A stretch of DNA of 64,000 nucleotides from Desulfovirgula thermocuniculi DSM 16036 (lineage in GTDB: Bacteria; Bacillota; Desulfotomaculia; Desulfotomaculales; Desulfovirgulaceae), in contig NZ_AUBR01000005.1 of the NCBI RefSeq assembly GCF_000429345.1, positions 1 to 64,000 on the forward strand, in the 5' to 3' direction. A model generated the notes under the pieces. The model did not search any database. It worked only from the letters and a program-made list of their open reading frames with translations, and was not told the DNA's origin. The position numbers were made by a program, and so were the translations under genes. Of this stretch, positions 7,983 through 15,090 are shown piece by piece. The first letter of the stretch is position 1. Each line of letters opens with the position of its first letter.

Positions 7983-8582
7983 GTGCTCAGCCGGCAGGAA
8001 ATTATGACCATTTTTGCCAAGACAGGCGCCCTCTTAACGGGTCACTTCCTGCTTTCCTCCGGGCGCCACAGCGACCGCTACTTCCAGTGCGCTCTGGTCC
8101 TCCAGCATCCCTCCTATGCCGAGCTGCTCTGCCGCGAGCTGGTGCGCAGGCTGGATGTGGGGAGGGTGGAGGCGGTCGTCGGCCCGGCGCTGGGAGGGAT
8201 CATCGTCTCCTACGAGGTAGCCCGTGCCCTGGGGGTGAGGAGTCTCTTTGCGGAGAGGGAGAACGGCAGAATGACCCTGCGGCGCGGTTTCAGCCTTTCA
8301 CCCGGTGAAAGGGTGCTGGTGGTGGAAGATGTGGTAACCACCGGCGGCTCGGTGAGGGAAGTGCTGGAAGTGGTGCGGCAGTCCGGGGCGGAAGTGGCGG
8401 GCGTGGCGGCCCTGGTGGACCGCAGCAACGGCAGCGTGGATTTTGGCCTGCCCTATTACGCCCTGCTCACCCTCCCGATGGCCAGCTACCTTCCCCAGGA
8501 GTGCCCGCTCTGCCGCCGGGGAGAGCCGCTGGTTAAGCCCGGAAGCCGCCCCCTGGGAGCCGGCGGAACCCGGGCGGGGTAA
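7983..8582 (+). CDS. pyrE: Orotate phosphoribosyltransferase
   Basis: PyrE couples orotate with PRPP to form OMP, the step before PyrF. The 199-residue protein has LLSSGRHSDRYFQCA near the N-terminus and the PRPP-binding loop VLVVEDVVTTGGSVREVLE (about residues 109-127). The GTG start at 7983 has GGAGGT nine bases before it. It is separated from pyrKDF by two reversed genes and must have its own promoter, which would have to lie within the divergent transporter gene. The C-terminal tail after CPLCRRGEPLVKPGSR is slightly longer than usual and has a CxxC pair (CPLC), seen in several clostridial PyrE proteins. Confidence 0.93.
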   Translation: MLSRQEIMTIFAKTGALLTGHFLLSSGRHSDRYFQCALVLQHPSYAELLCRELVRRLDVGRVEAVVGPALGGIIVSYEVARALGVRSLFAERENGRMTLRRGFSLSPGERVLVVEDVVTTGGSVREVLEVVRQSGAEVAGVAALVDRSNGSVDFGLPYYALLTLPMASYLPQECPLCRRGEPLVKPGSRPLGAGGTRAG

Positions 8583-8680
8583 GGCCGTCGCCCCTGGCCC
8601 CTGTGGCGGCACCACCCCTAACCTTTTTATACCACAGAAAGCCGGTTTTTGTAAGAATCCCGACGGGGAGTGGGCTGGCC

Positions 8681-9180
8681 ATGACAGGAAATGTTCTTTT
8701 GCGGCCCGTATAGGCAGAGGGGGACTTGGAAGCCATAGCCCATAACGTAAGCCAGCTGCGCGCCTTGCTTTCCCCTGGAACCAGGTTCTGCGTCGTGGTA
8801 AAGGCGGACGGCTAGGGCCACGGCGCGCTGCCCGTGGCCCGGGTGGCCATGGCCAACGGCGCGGACTACCTGGCTGTGGCCATTCTGAAGGAGGCCCTGG
8901 CCCTGCGGCGGGCTGGCATAAGCGCGCCCCTCCTGGTGCACGGTTACACTCCTCCGGAGCAGGTGCACCTCGTGGTGGAAAACGATCTCACCCAGACCGT
9001 GTTTTCCCTGGAGGTTGCCGGGGCCCTTTCGGGAGCGGCGGTAGCCGCGGGGAAAACAGTAAAGGTGCACGTGAAGGTGGATACGGGCATGGGGCGCATC
9101 GGCGTGCAGCCTGCCGAGGCGCCTGAGTTTGTTTCTGCCGTGGCGGCGCTGCCGGGGATCCACCTCGAGGGCGTCTTTAC
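8681..9180 (+). pseudogene. alr: Alanine racemase pseudogene, two nonsense codons and 3' truncation
   Basis: The reading frame from ATG 8681 gives MTGNVLLRPV, then TAG (8711-8713) where the family has Trp, then AEGDLEAIAHNVSQLRALLS and VVVKADG, then a second TAG (8813-8815) where the family has Tyr of KADAYGHG. This is the motif with the PLP-binding lysine. The frame continues through GHGALPVARVAMANGADYLAVA, HVKVDTGMGRIGV and LPGIHLEGVFT. Homology stops exactly at GGCGTCTTTAC (about 9180), where alanine racemases continue HFA. From there on the sequence belongs to a tnpB element, and the missing two-thirds of the gene is not found downstream. D-alanine synthesis must rely on a gene elsewhere. 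The 98-base gap 8583-8680 before it shows no other feature. Confidence 0.92.
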
Positions 9181-10598
9181 CAAAAACCGCCGCTGAAGGC
9201 CCCGGCTTTTAAGCCTGGGGATGAAAGCGGCAGCCGGGTGTGCTAAAATAAAAGCATGAGGCGAACAAACGTTGTCCGGGTTTTGCCCGGCAAGCAACAA
9301 AGGCAAGCGCTCGAAACCATCGGGGACCGCTGCGCTGCCCTCTGGAATGCCGTCCAGTACAGGTGCAGACAGGCCTTCTTCAAGGGTGAACCCGTGCCTT
9401 CCTACGAAACCCTGTGCTCCGAGTTCAAGGAACACCCGGCCGTATCGTGCCCTGCCCGCCCACATAGGGCAGGAGGTCATCAAAAAAGCAAGGAAGGCGT
9501 GGGATTCGTTCTTCGCGCTCTTGCGGCTGTACCGCAAGGGCGAACTGGGGAGGCCGCCGCGCATACCCCGCTACTGGAAGGACCGCCGCACGGGAAGGCG
9601 CACGTTTTGCGTCATCCCCGTCAAGGCGCCCACGTCCTACGCGTTGAACTCCCGCACCCTCTCCCTCACACTACCGCGGGATCTCCGGGAAAAGCATGGA
9701 GGCCGCCTGGTCCTGCACACGAAGGGTGTCTTGCGCTTCCACGGTACCCCCAAAACCCTGGAACTCAGGTACGACCGCGTGAAGAAGCGCTGGTACGCCC
9801 ATCAGGTCGTGGAAGTGCCGGAACCAGCAAGAAAAACCCGGCCCGAGAAATGCGCCGCTTTAGACCTCGGCGCTAGGGTACTGGCAGCCCTAGCCATCGA
9901 AGGTGTAAGCCGCCAGATTCTCTTCTCCGGTCGCAAAGTCTGGAAAGACTTCCTGTACTGGACGAAGCGAATTGCAGAAGAGCAGGCAAGGCTTGCCCGG
10001 GCCGGGCGTAAAACCTCCCGGCAGTTGAGGAAGCTCTACCAAACTCGCGCCCGCAGGCTCAGACACGCTTATCTGGCCCTGGCCGCGGAAATCGCACGCA
10101 CCCTGAACCAGCACCGCGTAACCACGCTGTTCATCGAAGATCTGACGGGCATCCGGGAGGACATGGACTTCGGGCCGAAAAACATCCTGGTGCACAACTT
10201 CTGGGCCGTGAGACAGCTGAAAAACCTTATCACAGCCGCCTGCGCCCGGGCCGGGATAAAAGTCGTTCCCGTCGAACCGCGCGGGACCTCTTCCAGGTGC
10301 GCCGTCTGCGGCTCTCCCACCGGGCGTCCCGTCCGGCACAAGGCGGTGTGCAAAAGATGCGGCCGCGTCTGGCACGCCGACGCCAACGCGGCACTCAACA
10401 TACTGCTTTTGGGCTCCTCGAAGGGGCACGGGGCGGAGGCCACGCAATTGCCACCGCTCGCCTTCCGGTGGAACCACCACCGCTGGGTAAGCCGCTTCGA
10501 ATCTGCCGCCGGTACGCTGTATGCGGCGAGCGGCAGCCGGATGGCGGCTTAAAACCGCCTGAAGGAATCCCCGAGCTTTAGCTCTGGGGGGAAGTCAA
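9181..10598 (+). mobile_element. tnpB-only element inserted in the alr remnant (IS200/IS605 superfamily)
   Basis: The element follows TTTAC in the alr remnant, the kind of short T-rich 5' target that IS200/IS605 elements use. A 21-base hairpin at 9200-9220 on the left and another at 10569-10589 on the right have the same layout (CCCCG stem, TTTA-type loop, bulged T before GGGG), with three base pairs changed on both sides. The right end finishes GGGGGGAAGTCAA at 10598. Between them lies tnpB (9256-10552), with no tnpA. The continuation of alr is absent on the right side, so a deletion followed or accompanied the insertion. The boundary positions are inferred, within a few bases. Confidence 0.72.
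9256..10552 (+). pseudogene. tnpB: tnpB-like RNA-guided nuclease gene with one frameshift
   Basis: TnpB is a small RuvC-type nuclease guided by an RNA made from the element's right end. Reading starts MRRTNVVRVLPGKQQRQALETI in one frame (ATG 9256) and runs to about 9441 (EFKEHPA). It then must shift by one base to continue YRALPAHIGQEVIKKARKAWDSFFALLRL in the next frame to 10552. The catalytic parts are intact: RuvC-I aspartate in CAALDLGARVLAALA, RuvC-II glutamate in TLFIEDLTGIRED, four zinc cysteines (CAVCG, CKRCG) and the RuvC-III aspartate in HADANAALNIL. Corrected length is about 431 residues, normal for the family. A single-base indel is the only defect seen, so the inactivation is recent or a sequencing artefact. 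Confidence 0.85.
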
Positions 10599-10614
10599 TT
10601 GGAATAAATTCCAT
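10553..10614 (+). ncRNA. Probable guide-RNA (omega RNA / reRNA) scaffold end and guide flank of the second tnpB element
   Basis: Immediately after the tnpB stop come AACCGCCTGAAGGAAT, a hairpin CCCCGAGC-TTTA-GCTCTGGGG (10569-10589), and GGAAGTCAA. In studied TnpB systems the RNA covers the 3' end of tnpB and this right end, and the bases directly after the element act as the guide. Here that flank would begin TTGGAATAAATTCCAT at 10599; it contains its own small palindrome (GGAAT/ATTCC). The RNA is inferred from position and shape; no promoter or 5' end can be assigned. Confidence 0.4.
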
Positions 10615-10627
10615 ATTTTTGGCGGCA

Positions 10628-10659
10628 ATGTAAACTCAAGGAGGAATTGTGGTTAACAA
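10628..10659 (+). promoter_or_regulatory. Probable BirA biotin operator of the bio operon
   Basis: Two half-sites form an inverted repeat: ATGTAAACT (10628-10636) and GGTTAACAA (10651-10659), separated by 14 bases. The known BirA operator is TTGTAAACC, a spacer of about 14-16, GGTTTACAA; the match is 7 of 9 on the left and 8 of 9 on the right. It lies about 60 bases before bioF. Biotin-charged BirA dimers would bind here and repress the operon when biotin is plentiful. The spacer carries an AAGGAGGAA motif followed by a GTG and only eleven codons to a stop, perhaps a relic of an older leader or gene start. The birA gene itself is not in the window. Confidence 0.75.
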
Positions 10660-10719
10660 TATAGAATTAATTGTACCAGGCTGATTTCAAGGTTTCCCCT
10701 GGGAGGAGGGGGGAGGGGC

Positions 10720-11899
10720 TTGCTTTATTACCAGCTGGTGCAGGAGCTAAATATGCTAAAAGAAGCTCACCTTTACCGCCAGTTACCCGGGCCGTTGGAA
10801 AGTGCTTCTGGCTCCCGGGTGGTGGTTGGGGGGCGTGAAATGCTGCTTCTTTCTTCAAACAATTACCTCGGGGCTGACCAATCACCCCCGTGTTAAGGCG
10901 GCGGCCATAGAAGCCATTGAGAAGTGGGGAACGGGCAGCGGCGGTTCCCGCCTGACTACCGGGAACTTCAGGCTACACCGTCAGCTGGAAGAACGCCTTG
11001 CCCGGTTTAAGGGCACCGAGGACGCGGTGGTCTTCAATACCGGGTACATGGCCAACCTGGGTACCGTTTCCGCCCTGGTGACTCGGGGCGACCTGGTGGT
11101 AAGCGACGAGCTGAACCATGCCAGCATCATTGACGGTTGCCGCCTCAGCCGGGCCACGGTAAAGGTGTACAGGCATAAAGACCTGGCCCACCTAAGGAAC
11201 ATCCTTTCTGCGGAAAGGGCCGCCTGCCGCAGGTGCCTGATCGTTACCGATGGAGTTTTCAGCATGGACGGTGATGTAGCTCCGCTGCCCGAGTTATTAG
11301 ATTTAGCAGAGGAGTTTCAAGCCCTGCTGATGGTGGACGACGCTCACGCTACCGGGGTGCTTGGAAAAAAGGGAGCTGGGACGGTGGAATATTTTGGTCT
11401 CGAAGGCAGGGGCATTATCCAAATGGGAACCTTAAGCAAGGCTTTGGGTGCTGAGGGGGGATATGTGGCCGGTGATGCCGCTTTAATTGATTACCTGCGC
11501 AACCGGGCCCGCTCCTTTATCTTTTCCACTGCTCTCTCACCGCCCGTAATTGCTGCCGCTATGGCGGCTCTAGATGTCCTGGAGGAAGAGCCTCACCTGC
11601 TTACACAGCTTCACGCTAACGTCCAATTTCTCTACCAGGGTTTAAAGGAGATGGGTTTTCAAGTGCTACCTACAGAGTCGGCCGTCATCCCACTGATGGT
11701 GGGAGATGCTCGCCAAGCCCTAGCCCTTTCGGCCAAGCTGGCCGAGAGGGGCGTGCTTGTACCGGCCATCCGCCCGCCCACAGTGCCGGAAGGCACCAGC
11801 CGTTTAAGGATTACCGTAATGGCGACCCATACCCCGGAAGACCTGCAGTGGGCCCTGGACGCCTTCCGGCAGGCGGGGGAGAGGCTGGGCTTTTTTTGA
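10720..11899 (+). pseudogene. bioF: 8-amino-7-oxononanoate synthase with an apparent one-base frameshift
   Basis: BioF joins pimeloyl-thioester and L-alanine to make the first biotin-ring precursor. Reading from TTG 10720 (after GGAGGGGC) gives LLYYQLVQELNMLKEAHLYR up to MLLLSSNNYLG, which is family-typical, but one extra G in the run GGGG at 10870-10873 then sends it to a stop. The rest, GLTNHPRVKAAAIEA to RLGFF, is intact in the next frame: GSGGSRLTTGN, HDLAHLRN, the PLP-site block DDAHATGVLGKKG and the lysine in QMGTLSKALGAEGG. Total about 392 residues, a normal length. The error is in a homopolymer, so an assembly error is as likely as a real mutation. If real, the pathway would be cut here unless slippage restores the frame. 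Confidence 0.8.
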
Positions 11900-11967
11900 G
11901 TACGAGGGGCTAAGGCCTGCCAATATGCTATAGGCTACCTTTCATCAGTGCTGGAGGGGCAAGAACC

Positions 11968-12708
11968 ATGGATGATGTAACAAGCAAGGGATTTTTGGTT
12001 ACCGGTACCGATACCGGTGTGGGCAAAACGGTAGTCACTGCCGGCTTGGCAGGCGTTTTTTGCCGCCATGGCCTTGATGCCGTGGCCATCAAGCCTGTGC
12101 AGAGCGGGGCAAGGCTGGAAGACGGGGAGTTGGTCCCAGAGGATGCTCTTTTCTACCGCCTGGCTACCGGCCTGACCTACCCTCTTGAGCAGTTGAACCT
12201 CTACCGCTTTGCCCCTGCGGTATCACCTCACCTGGCGGCTGAACTCTCCGGGCAAAAAGTGGATCCCCGGCGGGTGGTGGATTTTTGTCAGCAGGCTCTT
12301 TTGCGCCACCAGGTAACCCTGATAGAAGGAGCCGGGGGGCTTTGCGTGCCCCTGTCCGGCCCGCATTTTACGGTGGCCGACCTGGCACGGGACCTCTCCC
12401 TGCCCTTAATTGTGGTAGCCAGGATTGGGCTGGGCACCATTAACCACACCGTGCTTACCGTGGCCTATGCCAGGAACATAGGCCTCAGGGTGGCGGGAAT
12501 TATTTTTAACAGCTTAAGGCCCGGGGAGGCCGGACCTGTCGAAAGGGATAACCCCGGGGTTATTGCCGAGATGACCGGTGTGCCAGTGCTGGGTATTTTG
12601 CCCTACTTACCGGGCGTGAGCGTTGAACAGGGGACATGTGAGGGATTGGTGGAAGCAGTAGAAAAACACGTTCTCTGGGGCGAATTGCTCACCTACCTGA
12701 AGTCTTAA
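11968..12708 (+). CDS. bioD: Dethiobiotin synthetase
   Basis: BioD closes the ureido ring, turning 7,8-diaminopelargonate, CO2 and ATP into dethiobiotin. The 246-residue protein opens with the P-loop TGTDTGVGKTVVTAGL (about residues 11-26) and has AIKPVQSGA (lysine and substrate contacts), VTLIEGAGGLCVPL and the adenine-binding region NSLRPGEAGPVERDN. ATG 11968 follows GGAGGGGC. The 68-base gap after bioF contains no clear terminator, so the gene is probably in the same transcript. Confidence 0.94.
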   Translation: MDDVTSKGFLVTGTDTGVGKTVVTAGLAGVFCRHGLDAVAIKPVQSGARLEDGELVPEDALFYRLATGLTYPLEQLNLYRFAPAVSPHLAAELSGQKVDPRRVVDFCQQALLRHQVTLIEGAGGLCVPLSGPHFTVADLARDLSLPLIVVARIGLGTINHTVLTVAYARNIGLRVAGIIFNSLRPGEAGPVERDNPGVIAEMTGVPVLGILPYLPGVSVEQGTCEGLVEAVEKHVLWGELLTYLKS

Positions 12709-12735
12709 TCTAGCCATATTTGGAGGTGCCCAACA

Positions 12736-14103
12736 TTGGTTAAATATGATCCCTCCCTCTTAGAACAGTGGGACAAGCAGTACGTTTGGCATCCCTTTAC
12801 CCAGATGCGCCAATACCTCCGGGAAAAACCGCTCATCATTGACCGGGGTGAAGGCAGTTACTTAATTGACGTGGAAGGCAACCGCTACCTGGATGGGATC
12901 TCCTCCCTTTGGGTGACCGTGCACGGCCACTGCCACCCGGAATTAAACCAGGCCATCAGGGAGCAACTGGACCGCATTGCCCATTCAACCTTGCTGGGTA
13001 TTGCCAATGTCCCCTCTATCTTGCTGGCAAAGAAACTGGTGGAAATTACCCCACCTGGTTTAAACAAGGTGTTTTATTCCGACAACGGGGCCACAGCCGT
13101 GGAAATAGCCTTGAAAATGGCCTTTCAATACTGGCAGCAAAAAGACGGGGGACGATACCGCAACAAGACCAAGTTCATCTCCCTGGTTAACGCCTACCAC
13201 GGTGATACCATTGGCTCGGTAAGCGTAGGCGGAATACCCCTTTTTCACGGCATTTTTAAACCCCTGCTTTTTGAGTGCCTGCATGCCCCTGCTCCTTACT
13301 GCTACCGCTGCTCCCTAGGCCTTATAAGGGAAAGCTGTCACATGGCCTGCCTGGACCAACTGGAAGAGTTAATGGCCGGGCACTGCGAGGAGGTTGCTGC
13401 CCTGATCATTGAACCCTTAGTACAAGGGGCGGCCGGGATGATTACGGCTCCCGATGGGTTTTTGCGCCGGGTAAGGGAACTGTGCACCAGGTACAACATC
13501 CTGCTCATAGCTGACGAGGTGGCTGTTGGCTTTGGCCGCACGGGGCGGCTCTTTGCCTGCGAGCATGAAGAGGTGGCCCCTGATTTAATGTGCCTGGCTA
13601 AAGGTATCACCGGAGGCTACCTTCCCCTAGCTGCCACCTTAGCCACCGATGAAATTTACGAGGCTTTCTTAGGAGAGCCGGAAGAGTGTAAGGCCTTTTA
13701 CCACGGGCACACCTATACGGGCAACCCTTTAGCCTGTGTAGCTGCACTGGCCAATATTGAGCTGTTAGAAAAAACAAACCTACTGGCCGCTTTGCAAACC
13801 AAGATAGAGCTTTTACGGCGCGGCCTGGAGAAGTTTTGGCAATTGCCCCACGTGGGGGACATCCGCCAGCGGGGAATGATGGTGGGCATTGAGCTGGTGG
13901 TCGATAAAAGCACAAAGGAGCCCTACCCCATGAGAGAACAAATAGGTCACCGGGTTATTTTGGAAGCTCGTCGGCGGGGACTGGTCATCCGCCCCTTGGG
14001 CAATGTGATCGTGCTCATGCCCGTGCTCTCCATGTCTTGCGAAGAGTTGCAGCGGGTGCTGGAAATTACCTATGAATCCATAGCGGCGGTAACCGGCAGG
14101 TAA
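12736..14103 (+). CDS. bioA: Adenosylmethionine--8-amino-7-oxononanoate aminotransferase
   Basis: BioA moves an amino group to 8-amino-7-oxononanoate (KAPA), giving diaminopelargonate for BioD. It is a class III PLP aminotransferase of 455 residues. WHPFTQMRQY near the N-terminus is the BioA-type substrate signature; the PLP lysine is in LAKGITGGYLPLAATLA (about residue 288), after LLIADEVAVGFGRTG. TTG 12736 follows GGAGGTGCCC. It sits 27 bases after bioD. By counts on sample lines (28-33 G+C per 60 bases) it is clearly less GC-rich than the neighbouring genes (about 37-41 per 60), which may mean a different origin. Confidence 0.94.
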   Translation: MVKYDPSLLEQWDKQYVWHPFTQMRQYLREKPLIIDRGEGSYLIDVEGNRYLDGISSLWVTVHGHCHPELNQAIREQLDRIAHSTLLGIANVPSILLAKKLVEITPPGLNKVFYSDNGATAVEIALKMAFQYWQQKDGGRYRNKTKFISLVNAYHGDTIGSVSVGGIPLFHGIFKPLLFECLHAPAPYCYRCSLGLIRESCHMACLDQLEELMAGHCEEVAALIIEPLVQGAAGMITAPDGFLRRVRELCTRYNILLIADEVAVGFGRTGRLFACEHEEVAPDLMCLAKGITGGYLPLAATLATDEIYEAFLGEPEECKAFYHGHTYTGNPLACVAALANIELLEKTNLLAALQTKIELLRRGLEKFWQLPHVGDIRQRGMMVGIELVVDKSTKEPYPMREQIGHRVILEARRRGLVIRPLGNVIVLMPVLSMSCEELQRVLEITYESIAAVTGR

Positions 14104-14124
14104 GCGGGGGAGGGGGTTAAATCT

Positions 14125-15090
14125 ATGCGTGCCATCAGGGAAAAAGTGCTTTCCGGTGAAGGTCTATCCTGCGAAGAGGCCCGGGAGCTGGCCGGTTGGC
14201 CGTTGGAAAGACTGGGGGAGTTGCTGGAACTTTCCCGCCAGGTGCGGGAGCGCTTCTGCGGCAAGGAAGTGGAACTTTGCGCCATTATCAACGCCCGTTC
14301 AGGGCTGTGCAGTGAAGACTGCCGCTTTTGCGCCCAGTCCTCCCGCTACCAAACCGGGGTGGAAGTATACCCTCTCATTGGGCCGGAGAAGGTCCTGGAA
14401 AAGGCGCGGCGCATGGAAGCCGCGGGGGTAAAGCGCTTTGCCCTGGTTACCAGCGGCAGGGGCATTGGGGAAAGGGATTTCGCGCGGGTGCTGGAAATTT
14501 ACCGCGCGCTGCGGGCCGAAACCGGTCTTGAGCTGTGCGCGTCTTTAGGCATCATCGATGAAGATAAGGCCCGGCGTTTGAGGGAAGTGGGGGTGACCAC
14601 CTACCACCACAACCTTGAGACCGGCAGGAGCTATTTCCCCCAAGTATGCACCACCCACACCTTTGAAGAGAGGGTGGCGACCATCCGGGCGGCCCGGGCC
14701 GCAGGGTTAAACGTGTGCTCCGGAGGGATCATCGGCCTGGGAGAAAGCATGGACCACCGCTTGGAGATGGTCTTTGAGCTGCGGGAGTTGAAGGTGAGGT
14801 CGGTGCCGGTAAACATTTTAAACCCCATCCCCGGAACACCGCTAGCCGGCCAAAAGCCCCTGCCCAGGGAGGAGATCCTCAAGACGCTGGCCCTCTTTCG
14901 CCTGATCATACCCGAGGGGGTTTTTCGGTTATGCGGCGGACGCGAGCCGGGGCTGGGAGAAAGGCAGGCGGAGGCCCTCGTGGTGGCCGCAAACGGGCTT
15001 ATGGTGGGCAATTACCTTACTACCCGCGGTCAGGAGATCCGCCGGGACCTGGAGATGATTGCGGCGGCGGGTTTAAGGGTTGCGGTTTAA
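14125..15090 (+). CDS. bioB: Biotin synthase
   Basis: BioB is a radical SAM enzyme that inserts sulfur into dethiobiotin to make biotin. The 321-residue protein has the 4Fe-4S motif LCSEDCRFCAQSS (C62, C66, C69), the conserved YHHNLETGRSYFP segment, CSGGIIGLGES and NPIPGTPLAG, all typical. The RBS GGGGGAGGGGG is about nine bases before ATG 14125. Its last 71 bases overlap the end of rqcH on the opposite strand, and no separate terminator is seen between them. It is the last gene of the bio operon; bioC, bioH, bioW or bioY homologues are not in the window, so the source of pimelate thioester is unknown. Confidence 0.95.
   Translation: MRAIREKVLSGEGLSCEEARELAGWPLERLGELLELSRQVRERFCGKEVELCAIINARSGLCSEDCRFCAQSSRYQTGVEVYPLIGPEKVLEKARRMEAAGVKRFALVTSGRGIGERDFARVLEIYRALRAETGLELCASLGIIDEDKARRLREVGVTTYHHNLETGRSYFPQVCTTHTFEERVATIRAARAAGLNVCSGGIIGLGESMDHRLEMVFELRELKVRSVPVNILNPIPGTPLAGQKPLPREEILKTLALFRLIIPEGVFRLCGGREPGLGERQAEALVVAANGLMVGNYLTTRGQEIRRDLEMIAAAGLRVAV

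Noticed and set aside
8711-8815. The two TAG codons in the alr remnant could encode pyrrolysine, which occurs in some Peptococcaceae
   Set aside because: The positions are conserved Trp and Tyr, neighbouring residues are also changed (Ala to Gly, Ile/Val to Gly), and the gene is cut off after 167 codons. Ordinary decay explains this better.
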